Notes: generated by a model not told the origin, from the sequence alone. DNA of 64,000 nt from Oscillospiraceae bacterium (GCA_009777775.1 WRLE01000004.1:62001-126000); one strand, 5' to 3'. Positions 16,883 through 27,185 are shown, counted from the first letter of the stretch. Program-made: numbers and translations.

Positions 16883-17701
16883 TTGAAACTGTTACAGAAC
16901 TTACATACTCACTCGCTTTATTGTGATGGGACGCTTTCCCTTGAAGATATGGTTTTGGCTGCAATACGAAAAGGATGCGGGTCTTTGGGCTTTTCGGGGC
17001 ATTCCTTTGCTTCCTTTGATTATGGGTATTGTATGACACTTGAAAATACCGAAATATATTTTTCTGAGCTTAAAGCTTTGCGTGAAAAATATGCTAGTCA
17101 AATCGAGCTTTTTATTGGAATCGAGCAGGAATACTTGGCTGACAATGTGGAAGCGAAGCTTGATTATTCCTTAGGCTCTGTCCATTTTATAATGAAAAAC
17201 AATCAATACCTCAGCATCGATGGAGATGCCGACGAATTGGTTGATTCTGTGGAAACCCATTATGGAGGAAACTATTATGAAATGGTGGAAGACTACTATA
17301 AAACTGTAGCAAATGTTATAAAAAAAACAAAAGCGGACATTGTTGCCCACTTTGATATTGTATCAAAATTTAACGATAATGGTAGCTTATTCGATGAAAA
17401 CCATCCTCTATATATGGAAGCAGCTCTCACAGCCATGGACGAGATTCTCAAAGACCATAAGCTTTTTGAAGTAAACACAAGAATAATGTTCAAAGGTGGG
17501 AAGCTGGAACCATACCCTTCTGTGTTTTTATTGGGAGAACTGTTTTCACGCGGAGGAGAAGTGATACTCTCCAGCGATAGCCATGAAGCGGAATCGATAT
17601 GTTATAAATATGATGAAATGGAAGAGCTGCTTGAGCATATCGGGTTTCGATACATCAAGCAGCTGACGAAAAATGGATTTATCGATGTGGCTTTAGGCTA
17701 G
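16883..17701 (+). CDS. hisK: PHP-family histidinol-phosphatase
   Basis: 272 residues starting with the metal-binding HTHSLYCDG motif of PHP phosphoesterases. Further conserved metal ligands are GFSGHSFA (His), GIEQEYL (Glu), SVHF (His), ADIVAHFDIVSKFN (His) and SSDSHEAE (Asp/His). This matches the HisK/HisJ-type histidinol phosphate phosphatase, the penultimate step of histidine synthesis, and adjacency to hisIE supports it. The start is TTG, about ten bases after GGGGG. Confidence 0.9.
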   Translation: MKLLQNLHTHSLYCDGTLSLEDMVLAAIRKGCGSLGFSGHSFASFDYGYCMTLENTEIYFSELKALREKYASQIELFIGIEQEYLADNVEAKLDYSLGSVHFIMKNNQYLSIDGDADELVDSVETHYGGNYYEMVEDYYKTVANVIKKTKADIVAHFDIVSKFNDNGSLFDENHPLYMEAALTAMDEILKDHKLFEVNTRIMFKGGKLEPYPSVFLLGELFSRGGEVILSSDSHEAESICYKYDEMEELLEHIGFRYIKQLTKNGFIDVALG

Positions 17702-17714
17702 AACCTCCTGCTTC

Positions 17715-18908
17715 TTAGTCCTTTCGCCGAAGCCTAAATACAATCGCCGTTCCAAGTAAAAGAGTTACCACAATAATTACAATATTAAATACTGCCTTAT
17801 AATCCCTCGGTTGAGGGATTTCTATTTCACTAAAATCTATATTATTAATGAAACCTCTGTCCAAGTTTCCTTTTAATATCTCTTCGCTATACCGTGAAAT
17901 ATCGTAAACAGGAGCTCTCTTTGAAGGGTCTGCACCAAATTCCAATGTATATGTCTCCCCTGCTTGTTTTTCAAACACAATGTCGGCAGCATAATATTGG
18001 ACAACAATTTTACTAATATTAATAGGCCTATCGTCACCGTTATAAATGGTAAGAACCAACTCATCATCACGGGAAATGCGCCAGTTTTGTTGTATGGTGG
18101 TGTCGGAATATGTATTATCATTAAACGATAGGTGATATAGCTCTTTACGGGTGCCCAATGAGGTACTTACCGAACGTTGGAACATACTATCGGTTACAAT
18201 GGTAATATCGCAAAGGCGAAGATTCTTCAGACCTTCAATTGTGATAATTGTTTCTTGTTGACCATTTTCAATGGAAAACTCTGGTTCAATAGTTCCAAGA
18301 AAATACGAATCCTCATATAAATCAAAATTATAGACTAGCTGAGCAGTAGTAAAAGAGATTTGTTCCAGATTGTTGCCCAACCTCAATCTATAATGGGTAT
18401 ATTTTTGGGCTTGTATGAAATCGATGGTGAGTTTCGACTTATTATCGATGGAGTATAAGCTGTCTCTTTGGATAAACTCCCAATGGATATCGTCATAACT
18501 TCCGTATAAATTAATATCTTTTGCAAAGTTTGTATCCCTGCTTGTAAACACTAATGATGTCGATACAATATCCCGATTCAATTCCTCTGCAAGTTTGAAA
18601 TCGAAGTAGAAATAATCTTCGTATAGGTATGAATTAATTAGTTCCAGCGTATATTTTTCAGTGTTTGTCAAGGTATTGCTCGAACCTTGGTGTATAAAGT
18701 ATGGAACATTTTGTCCAAATCTATCTTTGATTAAAATATCCGATAAATTCTCATTTCCATTGTTATATATAGTGGGAGTGAGTCGAACGGCTACATACCG
18801 ATTATTTCCGCTGGTTTCGATGTCTGCGGTATATGCAAAGGCATAAATTGTTAAGCTACAAAGCATATATACTACACATAATAAGTATATTATTTTTTTA
18901 AGCGTCAT
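17715..18908 (-). CDS. DUF3999-like exported membrane-anchored protein
   Basis: 397 residues: an N-terminal signal or anchor (about 5-26), a large beta-rich exported domain, and a C-terminal membrane helix (about 370-390) ending in RLRRKD. The GSYDDIHWEFIQRDSLY and YTHYRLRL patterns resemble discoidin-like carbohydrate or protein binding folds. The DUF3999 assignment rests on layout and on its neighbour: DUF3999 genes are typically next to DUF2339 genes, as here, with an 11-base overlap. Molecular role unknown; probably an envelope complex. Confidence 0.6.
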   Translation of the reverse strand: MTLKKIIYLLCVVYMLCSLTIYAFAYTADIETSGNNRYVAVRLTPTIYNNGNENLSDILIKDRFGQNVPYFIHQGSSNTLTNTEKYTLELINSYLYEDYFYFDFKLAEELNRDIVSTSLVFTSRDTNFAKDINLYGSYDDIHWEFIQRDSLYSIDNKSKLTIDFIQAQKYTHYRLRLGNNLEQISFTTAQLVYNFDLYEDSYFLGTIEPEFSIENGQQETIITIEGLKNLRLCDITIVTDSMFQRSVSTSLGTRKELYHLSFNDNTYSDTTIQQNWRISRDDELVLTIYNGDDRPINISKIVVQYYAADIVFEKQAGETYTLEFGADPSKRAPVYDISRYSEEILKGNLDRGFINNIDFSEIEIPQPRDYKAVFNIVIIVVTLLLGTAIVFRLRRKD

Positions 18909-21453
18909 TGGACACTCCTTCTTTCTGACTACTACTAGTATTTTCTAAACGTTTGTTGAAATACTGGTAGACGAATGAAATAACTATGAGGGTTATTCCA
19001 AGGGCAAAATATGAAATGATTCGATATCCTTGGGTCAGGCTGTATAAATCAAGTAAAAATAGCTTAATCACAGCTAAGATGGAAAGTCCTAATCCGAATA
19101 ATCTAACAAAAGAATATCGTTGAGAAAACCCATATAAAATCCAACCCAAGGCGGTTAAGACATATATAACACTGATTATTGCGTTGGAAAAGGATAAATT
19201 ATATTGGCTAATCAAGTTGTGGGTGAGAATTGTGACAAAATATGCTGACAGGATAAATGGATACCATTCTATTCCCAGCTTTCTTTCGGAAACAATCATC
19301 AACATCAAATCTCGCAGAGCGAAGACTGTCAAGCCAGAAAGCAGCAATAGAATAATTGAACCGATGATAGTTGTACTGAGCATTGGCGTTCCCTTTGAGA
19401 AATAAACAATGCCATACACTGGTGAGCTTTTGGAATTTAATATTATCAAGGATAAAATAGCAATAAAATAAAGTGCCATGGTCATGATTTTCGTTCCCAT
19501 ATCAGATAATAGCTTGGTTCGTGAGTAGCCATAAGCCAATATGATTGTGCATACAATCGAAGCAGCATATAACAAATATTCAATTTGGTAACCCGCCGCT
19601 GTCACAGGGAACGCAATGAAACTACGTAGTTTTATAAGTATTAAGTATATCCCAAACAACCAGAAATTTGCCAGCGTGAAGTATTTATATGCTTTAACTC
19701 CCATCCCCGACATTGTCTTTTTGTAAATAAATGCCGCTAAAACACCGAGGCTTCCTAAAGTGATGGCTGTGTATTTGTAGACAAATAAAAAGTCTAAATA
19801 TCGCATACAATCGTAAAGGGCAAAGGCGAGAAAGCACAATGCATACACAACAGCTCCTGCGATTTTGATTCCTTTTTCATTTGATAAAATACCAAAAATT
19901 AACAAAAGCACTCCTTCTGCCAACCAGCCCAAAGATAGCCATGAATAGTCGAATTGAAGCGGGATTACCATTATAACAAAAGCGAGACCAGTTATATAGA
20001 AAAGCGCCTTTGCATTTCGTTCGTCAGTGTTAAACTTGCTTTCTATGAATCGTCCTATCAACAAATAAATCGCAGCAAAAGATATTGCTAACAATCCATT
20101 GAAATCTGTTAATTTGAAACCCCAAAAGACGAAATATAGTATCAAGCTACTGAAAACAGTGTTTATAGCCAGCAGCACAACATCGGAAGCCCTAAATCTT
20201 GACCCTGTGCGAAAGGTACTGATTATTGGAATTGCTGTATATATGATGAAAGCAAACATCACATAGAGTATCACCAATATTGTATCTTGGGTGCTTCTCG
20301 TTCTGCTATAAAATAGGCTGTAAACCACCAATGTGCTGACAAGGTTAAGAAATAGCCCAACAAAAGAGGAAATGCGCCACTTTTTCACCGTGGAAATAAG
20401 CAGCGCAAGGAAATTTAATAGTATAAAGTAACCCATTGCTCCGTATCTCAAAGAAGGGTCGGAGCCTATGACTATGAGGGGCATATATCCACCGAACAAT
20501 GCGAAAATTGCGATGATTTGCGCATTATATCGATTTGAAAAGATGAAAGCACCAGATGTAATCAAAACGCACACAAGAAGTGCTGGGTATTTGCTTAGTA
20601 TATCAAGACCGAAATAGCTCATTACAAGAGCGGCATAAAGTATTGCAATACCGCCTGCTGAAATCCCCAATGAGAACACATTGGGACTCTTTTTATTAAG
20701 CAGCTCTCCCAGTGCCAGCATTATTCCACCAAGGGAGAAAAGCATGATACCCTTCAGCTCATCTGTTAGGCGAAAATAAGTAAAGCGAGCCAATGTTATA
20801 GCTCCAACTATGAGGAGCAAAACTCCAACTGCATTGAGGATGTTTAATCCGACGAAGCGTTCTATATTGTTTTTTTTGCTTGCTTCATTTACTTGATCAT
20901 CGCTGAGTTGTTCGTTTTTAAGAGCATCAAGCTCATTTAATTCATCCTGGGAAAAAGCAGCGGGAACACTGGCTGTTTCCCTTTGTGCTTCTGTTATTCT
21001 TGAATCTATAAGTGATGTAAGCTCAATTAATATTGAGCTAATTCTTCCATCGGCTGCTATATTATTTTTTGAAAGCCTTTCTTTTAATCCATCGATACGA
21101 TCTTTAGCTTGTTTTTCGATTGCTGAGAGCCTATTCATCTCTTTGTCCACACTGGACTGGTAATATACATCAAGCTTTGCTTTTCTAGCACCAATAATTT
21201 CTGCTTTTTCGTTGAACATTTGCTCATGGAGAGCATTTTTAAGCCTGACGTTCTCCTGTGTTACTTCGGCTGCTCTTGCATTGATTGATTCTATTTCTTT
21301 ACGGATTTTTTCTATTTCTTTGACAAGGGTTGAATTTTCCACCACCAAGTCGCTCTCTTCCAAGCTTTGGCACTCGGTTTCCAATTCAGCTAGGATTTCT
21401 TTTTGACGGCTGATAATACTTTTCAAGTTGTCTGCTGTACTCAAGATAATCAC
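18898..21453 (-). CDS. DUF2339 family multi-spanning membrane protein
   Basis: 851 residues. An N-terminal coiled coil (about 5-150) is followed by about 20 or more hydrophobic helices to near the C-terminus, the pattern of DUF2339 proteins (FVGLNILNAVGVLLLIVGAI, YLLIGRFIESKF, WLAEGVLLLIFGIL). The first possible start is GTG at 21453; TTG at 21444 is better spaced from the AGGTGAT site. Function unknown; neighbours of this type are thought to concern cell envelope polymers. Confidence 0.75.
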   Translation of the reverse strand: MIILSTADNLKSIISRQKEILAELETECQSLEESDLVVENSTLVKEIEKIRKEIESINARAAEVTQENVRLKNALHEQMFNEKAEIIGARKAKLDVYYQSSVDKEMNRLSAIEKQAKDRIDGLKERLSKNNIAADGRISSILIELTSLIDSRITEAQRETASVPAAFSQDELNELDALKNEQLSDDQVNEASKKNNIERFVGLNILNAVGVLLLIVGAITLARFTYFRLTDELKGIMLFSLGGIMLALGELLNKKSPNVFSLGISAGGIAILYAALVMSYFGLDILSKYPALLVCVLITSGAFIFSNRYNAQIIAIFALFGGYMPLIVIGSDPSLRYGAMGYFILLNFLALLISTVKKWRISSFVGLFLNLVSTLVVYSLFYSRTRSTQDTILVILYVMFAFIIYTAIPIISTFRTGSRFRASDVVLLAINTVFSSLILYFVFWGFKLTDFNGLLAISFAAIYLLIGRFIESKFNTDERNAKALFYITGLAFVIMVIPLQFDYSWLSLGWLAEGVLLLIFGILSNEKGIKIAGAVVYALCFLAFALYDCMRYLDFLFVYKYTAITLGSLGVLAAFIYKKTMSGMGVKAYKYFTLANFWLFGIYLILIKLRSFIAFPVTAAGYQIEYLLYAASIVCTIILAYGYSRTKLLSDMGTKIMTMALYFIAILSLIILNSKSSPVYGIVYFSKGTPMLSTTIIGSIILLLLSGLTVFALRDLMLMIVSERKLGIEWYPFILSAYFVTILTHNLISQYNLSFSNAIISVIYVLTALGWILYGFSQRYSFVRLFGLGLSILAVIKLFLLDLYSLTQGYRIISYFALGITLIVISFVYQYFNKRLENTSSSQKEGVSNDA

Positions 21454-21505
21454 CTAAATTCATAATTAACGCGAAAAAACAGTAATAAATGGAATATACA
21501 GTCTA

Positions 21506-21545
21506 GATTGCTTCGGTCTTTGAGTTCACAATGACCGAAGCAATC
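21506..21545. terminator. 13-bp hairpin between the DUF2339 and aldo/keto reductase genes
   Basis: Perfect arms GATTGCTTCGGTC (21506-21518) and GACCGAAGCAATC (21533-21545). It lies 13 bases beyond the stop of the minus-strand reductase gene. There is no T run, so it may be a processed or repeat-derived hairpin and not a strong terminator. Confidence 0.45.
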
Positions 21546-21557
21546 CATATACGATAC

Positions 21558-22754
21558 TCATCGACCAGGTGGTGAATTGGCGATCATTTGTACAAATTTT
21601 TCCAATATGTCGGGTATTGCAATTTCTTGGGGGCAAAGCTTTTCGCATTCTCGGCATGCTATGCAAGCAGAAGGTCCGCCGTCTTCTCCCATTTGTTCGA
21701 GAATGGTCATTGCACTGCCAATTCTACCATCGTAGGATGCTTCGTTATACATTGATATAAGCCTTGAAATATTGAGACTCTGCGGGCAGCTTTCCTCGCA
21801 ATAACGGCAAGCAGTACAAGGAATCATGTTTGTCATCAACGCTACTACTTTTTCCAAAACCACATTTTCATCCTGTGTTGTTGGCTCGTTTTTTGACATG
21901 ACAGCCACATTTTCTATCACATGCTCCATTTCCGTCATTCCGCTTAGTATCACTGTCATTCCCTTTCCAGGAAGTCCTTGAAGATACCTAAGCGCCCAAG
22001 TAGCAGGTGAGTCATCTGGTCTGGCTTCTTTTAATAATGCCTCAGCCTCGGCAGGTAACCTGGCAAGACGCCCACCACGCACTGGTTCCATTGCCACCGC
22101 ATGAAGCCCACTATTTGTGATGATTTCATACTTTTCTTTCGCATTCTGCAATGTCCAATCAAGATAGTTGATTTGTATTTGAACGAACTCGAAAACACCT
22201 TTCCATTCATTTAAGTACATTTCAATAGATTCTGCGCGTCCATGGGAGGAAAAGCCAAAGTGCTTAATTCTGCCAGCTTCCCTTTGCTTTTGGAAAAAGT
22301 CCACTATTCCAAGACCCTTGTCGCTGTAGAAGTCATAGGAGTTTTCCGCCAAACCATGGAGCAAATAGAAATCGAAATAATCAACTTTGCATTTTTCCAA
22401 TTGCAATTCAAATATTTGCTCAATGGAGTCGAAGTATTCTAAACGTCCCTCTCCGAAACCTGTAAACACAAGCCTTTCTCCTTCTTTTCTCAGCATATGT
22501 CCAGGAAACTTCGATGCCAAATTCCAAGTATCTCTTGGAAACTGGTTGAGTATCTTACCAGTGAAGGTTTCCGATTCACCTTCGTGATAGCGAAAGGCTG
22601 TGTCAAAATAGTTCACACCATTATTATATGCATATTCAATGACTTTTCTCGCTTTTTCTTCGTCAATAGGTCCGCGTTCCCCAATGGTGGGTAGGCGCAT
22701 ATTTCCCATACCAAGATGGGATAGTTGTATATCTCCGAATTGTTTGTATAACAT
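21558..22754 (-). CDS. Aldo/keto reductase with C-terminal 4Fe-4S ferredoxin domain
   Basis: 398 residues. The aldo/keto reductase barrel (about 1-275) has the catalytic set Asp51, Tyr56 and Lys82, plus the His of FYLLHGL. The C-terminal part (about 290-390) carries two Cys clusters, CTACRYCEESCP and CIACRECEKLCP, typical of a dicluster ferredoxin. This fusion is common in anaerobes and suggests electron exchange with ferredoxin. The substrate cannot be named. The start is ATG 22754 after GAAGG, not the in-frame TTG six bases upstream. Confidence 0.92.
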   Translation of the reverse strand: MLYKQFGDIQLSHLGMGNMRLPTIGERGPIDEEKARKVIEYAYNNGVNYFDTAFRYHEGESETFTGKILNQFPRDTWNLASKFPGHMLRKEGERLVFTGFGEGRLEYFDSIEQIFELQLEKCKVDYFDFYLLHGLAENSYDFYSDKGLGIVDFFQKQREAGRIKHFGFSSHGRAESIEMYLNEWKGVFEFVQIQINYLDWTLQNAKEKYEIITNSGLHAVAMEPVRGGRLARLPAEAEALLKEARPDDSPATWALRYLQGLPGKGMTVILSGMTEMEHVIENVAVMSKNEPTTQDENVVLEKVVALMTNMIPCTACRYCEESCPQSLNISRLISMYNEASYDGRIGSAMTILEQMGEDGGPSACIACRECEKLCPQEIAIPDILEKFVQMIANSPPGR

Positions 22755-22863
22755 TTCCAACCTTCTTTCTAATTTTTGTCAAGTATATCATGTGAGACTG
22801 TTTAGCGCAACATCTGTTATTTCGATATAATTAATGAGTAGCAAATAAAGGAATACCTGCGCT

Positions 22864-25329
22864 GTGAAGTCTGTCAAAATTAAAACTAAATTGTTCATAT
22901 TATATACAATAGCCATTCTTGCTTCAATCTTGATTGGTTTAGCTGGCTATATGAATATTGCTAGGATGAACATCACAATAAATAGAAACGACTATTTGGT
23001 CGTTTCTCCCCTTGTGTACCTAAATGGAATATCCTTTGATATTGGACAAATCGAAGCCTTGGTTCGCGATGCAGTTATAGATGCTGGAGGCGAGAATCAA
23101 GAATCTTTACTGGAATCAATTCGCGATTATCAAGATAATCTACGTATAAAAATCAACAAATATTTCGAAGTTTTGAGCGATGAAGCCTTCGGAACAGCCA
23201 CCGAATATGAACTTGTGTCCGAATTAAGTGTGAAAATATCCGAATGGGCCCAGGAAATAGATAGTGTTGCTCGCTTATCTGCCAATGGACGCAAAGATTC
23301 TGCCGCTTTACGTTTGTATGATACTGCAATTCCAAAGGGTATCCATATACGCTCTTTGCTTGAAAAACTAGTGGGCATATACGAAGAGCAAGCTGCCAAC
23401 AGCCGACACCTTGCCAGGGAAAGCTTTATCAACGCCTCACTAATAATCTTTAGTTTAATCGTTTTAGTGAGTTTTACCACGGTATTTCTAGGTAGAAGAA
23501 TAGTCCACAATATCAATGCTTCCGTGAGTACCATAATAGCTTCTGCAGAAGCATTCGCCCAAGGTAACACTTTCACAGTGGGTGCTGATTTACCAGATGA
23601 TGAAATGGGGCAAATTGGTCGTGCTTTAAAAGAAGTCGCTGATAGTATCGCAGGTCTTTTGGCGGATAATTACAAAGTTTTCAAAGATGCAGGAGCAGGA
23701 CTTTTGCATGTTAGGGCTGACACCACAAAATATAAGGGTGATTTTTACACTATTTTAAATGGCTTAAATATGACTCTACAAACATTTTCCAGTCATTTTG
23801 ACGTTATGCCAGAAGCAATCGCTTTTTTTGATCCAAAGGGCAATATGGTTTATGGAAATAAAATGATGTGTGATGTATTGGGTAAATTCAACTTAAACGA
23901 TACCGATATATCATTGTTGGCAAAAATACTTACATCTCGTAAAACGGATATCCTGCCATATGAAGCTGCTGAAGTTTTTGGTACATATGGAACTGGTGAC
24001 TACTCCACAACAGTTGTCATGACGACTGAAAATGATTCGGAAGCCTTTTATTATCAGCTAGCTTTACGCCGTGTCTATGACAGGGAGCAAGAGAATCAAA
24101 GAATCTCTTGTGTGATGCTAACAATGGCAGATATTACGGAAATAATGTATGCAAAAAGCGATGCGGAACAAGCTAATCAAGCTAAAACTGATTTTTTGTC
24201 TCACATGAGCCATGAAATCAGAACCCCTATGAATGCAATTTTAGGAATGACCCAAATAGCAGGTCAGTCAAATAATATAGATAAAATAAGAGAATGTATA
24301 GAAAAGATCGAAAGCTCCTCCCACCATCTACTTGGTATTCTCAACGATATACTCGATATGTCGAAAATCGAAGCTGGTAAGTTGGAACTGGCTGAAGAAG
24401 TAGCAAGTCTCACCGAAAGTATCCTCTTTACAATTTCTCTTACACAATCAAGAAACGATGGGCAAAATATCGAGCTTCTCCATGAAATCGACATCACCAG
24501 AGACAGCGTGTTGGTGGATAGTATGAGACTCAACCAGGTTGTTATCAATCTATTGTCAAACGCTGTGAAATTTTCGCCAGGTGGTGGTCAGGTGAAGGTT
24601 TCGGTCAGTGAGACAAGTAGAGATGGCGAATGGTCAATATATCTTTTCTCTGTTTCTGACCAAGGTATAGGTATGGACTCGGAGCAAATTAGTCGTTTAT
24701 TCAAATCATTTGAGCAGGCTGATAGCAGCATTACAAAGCGTTTCGGCGGCACGGGGCTTGGGCTTGCCATATCAAAAAGCATCGTTGAAATGATGAATGG
24801 CAGCATTTGGGTTGAAAGCGAAGTTGGAAAGGGTAGCACCTTTTATTTCACAGTTCGGTTAAAAACCGTGGAGTCCAGCGTCACCTCCACCGAAGGCGTA
24901 CAGAAAGTCAGCGAAGAGAATGCTTTTCCCGCTGTGGATTTGTCTGCGCTTCGTGTTTTGATTGTGGACGATATAGAGATAAATCGTATTATTGCCACGG
25001 AAATGCTCTCTGGTACTGGTATCAGTGTTGAGGAAGCCGATAGCGGGAGTGCTGTTGTTAGAAAATTTAAAAACTCACCAGATGAATATTACGATATTAT
25101 TCTCATGGACATACAAATGCCGGGCATGGATGGTTATGAAGCTGCACGAGCCATTAGAAGCATGGATCATCCCAGTGCCAAATCGGTGGTTATTATTGCC
25201 ATGACTGCCAATGCGATGAAGTCCGATGTTGATCTTGCATTGAGTGCTGGCATGAACGACCATATAGCAAAGCCTCTGGATTTCCGCTCTGCTGTGATGA
25301 CAATTGAAAAGGCATTACAAAATAAATGA
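22864..25329 (+). CDS. Hybrid sensor histidine kinase / response regulator
   Basis: 821 residues: membrane helix (about 9-30), a periplasmic four-helix sensor (about 31-195), a second helix (about 196-216), HAMP, a PAS-like domain (about 315-430), HisKA with His450 ([14 protein letters not shown]), an ATPase domain ([25 protein letters not shown]) and a receiver domain with Asp749 ([13 protein letters not shown]). There is no output domain and no separate partner regulator here. The start is GTG after AAGGAA. Downstream lies an orphan solute-binding protein, which may present the signal. Confidence 0.92.
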   Translation: MKSVKIKTKLFILYTIAILASILIGLAGYMNIARMNITINRNDYLVVSPLVYLNGISFDIGQIEALVRDAVIDAGGENQESLLESIRDYQDNLRIKINKYFEVLSDEAFGTATEYELVSELSVKISEWAQEIDSVARLSANGRKDSAALRLYDTAIPKGIHIRSLLEKLVGIYEEQAANSRHLARESFINASLIIFSLIVLVSFTTVFLGRRIVHNINASVSTIIASAEAFAQGNTFTVGADLPDDEMGQIGRALKEVADSIAGLLADNYKVFKDAGAGLLHVRADTTKYKGDFYTILNGLNMTLQTFSSHFDVMPEAIAFFDPKGNMVYGNKMMCDVLGKFNLNDTDISLLAKILTSRKTDILPYEAAEVFGTYGTGDYSTTVVMTTENDSEAFYYQLALRRVYDREQENQRISCVMLTMADITEIMYAKSDAEQANQAKTDFLSHMSHEIRTPMNAILGMTQIAGQSNNIDKIRECIEKIESSSHHLLGILNDILDMSKIEAGKLELAEEVASLTESILFTISLTQSRNDGQNIELLHEIDITRDSVLVDSMRLNQVVINLLSNAVKFSPGGGQVKVSVSETSRDGEWSIYLFSVSDQGIGMDSEQISRLFKSFEQADSSITKRFGGTGLGLAISKSIVEMMNGSIWVESEVGKGSTFYFTVRLKTVESSVTSTEGVQKVSEENAFPAVDLSALRVLIVDDIEINRIIATEMLSGTGISVEEADSGSAVVRKFKNSPDEYYDIILMDIQMPGMDGYEAARAIRSMDHPSAKSVVIIAMTANAMKSDVDLALSAGMNDHIAKPLDFRSAVMTIEKALQNK

Positions 25330-25363
25330 GATAAGAGGAACTATGGAGTATTAGTAACAGCTG

Positions 25364-25495
25364 GGGAGGGTAGCACAGAGTGTATATTTTTTAGTTCCTA
25401 CGCTCAGTGACGCATCCATGCGTCAATTCGCGCGCTCCACCGTCCTTGGTTTCGCTTGACGGAACTAAAAAATATACACTCTGTGCTACCCTCCC
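25364..25495. repeat. 132-bp palindromic element with perfect 35-bp inverted ends
   Basis: The arms at 25364-25398 and 25461-25495 are exact reverse complements over 35 bases. The 62-base centre contains GACGCAT/ATGCGTC. Near-identical short direct repeats flank the element (TTAGTAACAG at 25351-25360 and TTAGTAAACAG starting at 25499), like a target duplication. It carries no gene. It could be a miniature inverted-repeat element or a strong transcript-end hairpin. Confidence 0.75.
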
Positions 25496-25526
25496 ATGTT
25501 AGTAAACAGATAATTAAGGAGTAAAA

Positions 25527-26801
25527 ATGAAAAAACAAATATCGATTCTGATGATGCTCGCAATTTTGGTTGGTTTGACTTCGTGTCAACCGAAAACAAT
25601 TGACAATCCCACTGGTGGCGCAGTTGAGATAACTGTTGTCACACCTTTTCGAGACAGCGATGGCAATAGGAGCAATTTTGTTGCTGCATACAAAGATTAT
25701 GAGACTAATAGTGGTAATATTATAATCGATGTGGAAGCTTTAGCGGTGAACGAAGAGTGGAAAGCTAAAGTTCTATCCGACTTCAGTAGTGGAAACGAGC
25801 CCGATGTTATTTTTTATTTCACCGGTGCCGATGCAGACGAGCTTATAAGAAATAATCATATAGTTTCCATCAGCGAAATTCGCAGAGAATACCCAGATTA
25901 TGCCTCCAACATGAAGGAGTCGTTATTGCCCGTTTCCACTTATGATGGCAGGCAATATGCCGTTAGCGTCAATGGTTATTGGGAAGGTCTTTTCGTAAAC
26001 AAGGAAATACTTGATGCTTGTGATATACCTATTCCTGGTGCTGAATATACTTGGGAAGAGTTTATCTCCGATTGCTTGATAATCAAAGAAAATGGATATG
26101 TTCCCATCGCCTGCGCTTTGGGAGATATACCCCATTATTGGTTTGAGTATAGTATATTTAACAACGGTAGCGTTTCTAGTCATTCGCAGCTTCCTTTATT
26201 GGATAATGATGATATATATGATAATTGGGTAGCTGGCTTGAATGATATCAAGGAATTATATGAACTGGGTTTCTTTCCTATAAACACCAATGATATGAGC
26301 GATGAAATATCTGCTCTTTTGTTTCTTGAAGGGGAAGCCGCATTTCTTTTAGAAGGTTCTTGGAAAGTTGGTTGGATTCTTGATAAAGCTGACAATCCAG
26401 ATGCTTTCACCGTTACTTATGTGCCATCCAAAGGGATTAGGAAAACAACCGATGCCATCGGTGGTTTTTCCATGGGATATTGCATAACAAGAAAAGCTTG
26501 GGATGACCCACAAAAGCGCGATGCCTGCGTGGAATTTGTCATGGCGATGACAACCGATGAGGTGGTATCGGCTTTTGGTGCTCTCACAGTCACAGCTCTC
26601 AAAGATGGGGTGATTCCTCCAGATGGTCTTAGCTCCTTCGCCATGTCCGCTCTCGCCATGACAAAAGGTTGTACTGCAATGGTTCCAGCAGTGCAGGATT
26701 TACTCCATCCCACTGCGAGGGAAAACCTGTTTAGCAACATTCCCAATATCGTCACTGGTGAAATCACCCCCGAGGAAGCTCTAAAAGAAAGCATTTCGTA
26801 A
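25527..26801 (+). CDS. Extracellular solute-binding lipoprotein (ABC family 1, sugar-type)
   Basis: 424 residues with a lipoprotein signal ending LTSCQ (Cys at about residue 20), then a family 1 solute-binding fold: LSDFSSGNEPDVIFYFTG, YDGRQYAVSVNGYWEGLFVNKEIL, GEAAFLLEGSW and GGFSMGYCITRKAWDDPQKRDACVEFV. This family usually binds oligosaccharides. No permease or ATPase genes are adjacent, so it may serve a shared transporter or act as a receptor for the upstream hybrid kinase. Good GGAG site eight bases before the ATG. Confidence 0.88.
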   Translation: MKKQISILMMLAILVGLTSCQPKTIDNPTGGAVEITVVTPFRDSDGNRSNFVAAYKDYETNSGNIIIDVEALAVNEEWKAKVLSDFSSGNEPDVIFYFTGADADELIRNNHIVSISEIRREYPDYASNMKESLLPVSTYDGRQYAVSVNGYWEGLFVNKEILDACDIPIPGAEYTWEEFISDCLIIKENGYVPIACALGDIPHYWFEYSIFNNGSVSSHSQLPLLDNDDIYDNWVAGLNDIKELYELGFFPINTNDMSDEISALLFLEGEAAFLLEGSWKVGWILDKADNPDAFTVTYVPSKGIRKTTDAIGGFSMGYCITRKAWDDPQKRDACVEFVMAMTTDEVVSAFGALTVTALKDGVIPPDGLSSFAMSALAMTKGCTAMVPAVQDLLHPTARENLFSNIPNIVTGEITPEEALKESIS

Positions 26802-26946
26802 AAATAACTATTGTGTTTTCAGCCGCATTGTGCTAACATACTTTTTACAGTCAGCTGTTTCCGTATTGTTTATTGGCAAGCTTCTTTTGCAAGCTGTTTT
26901 ATTTGGAAATATCCTTACTGTCACTACATAGTAATATATAGCAAAT

Positions 26947-27023
26947 GCGCCTGTAGCTCAGCTGGATAGAGCGTCTGGCTACGGACCAGAAGGTCAGGAG
27001 TTCAAATCTTCTCAGGCGTGCCA
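26947..27023 (+). tRNA. tRNA-Arg (anticodon ACG), CCA encoded
   Basis: 77 bases. The acceptor stem GCGCCTG pairs with CAGGCGT (one G-T pair), the D arm is GTAGCTCAGCTGGATAGAGC, the anticodon arm is TCTGGCTACGGACCAGA with anticodon ACG, and the T arm is GTCAGGAGTTCAAATCTTCTC-like. CCA is encoded. Its last 55 bases plus the following AAACCCT recur exactly at 30682-30743 and imperfectly at 32783-32845, marking it as an integration site. Confidence 0.96.
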
Positions 27024-27051
27024 AAACCCTCTCGATTTATTGGGAGGGTTT
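27024..27051 (+). terminator. Terminator after tRNA-Arg
   Basis: Hairpin AAACCCTC and GAGGGTTT with a 12-base loop, directly after the CCA end. Confidence 0.75.
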
Positions 27052-27107
27052 GTCTATTGGTTTTTCAATGAAAATATGTTAAAGTGTATAAAAGACGTTA
27101 TCTACGT

Positions 27108-27128
27108 GCATATGTGACAATCATATGC
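27108..27128. promoter_or_regulatory. Inverted repeat upstream of the MNT/HEPN pair
   Basis: GCATATG and CATATGC separated by seven bases, 58 bases before the MNT start. It is a candidate operator for autoregulation. Confidence 0.35.
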
Positions 27129-27185
27129 TCCCAGAAGGTGAAGTAAATATCATACCTTTGAATTTTGCAAGGGGATATAATACCG

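Noticed and set aside
22864-25329. The hybrid kinase as a chemoreceptor
   Set aside because: It has HisKA, ATPase and receiver domains and no methyl-accepting signalling hairpin.
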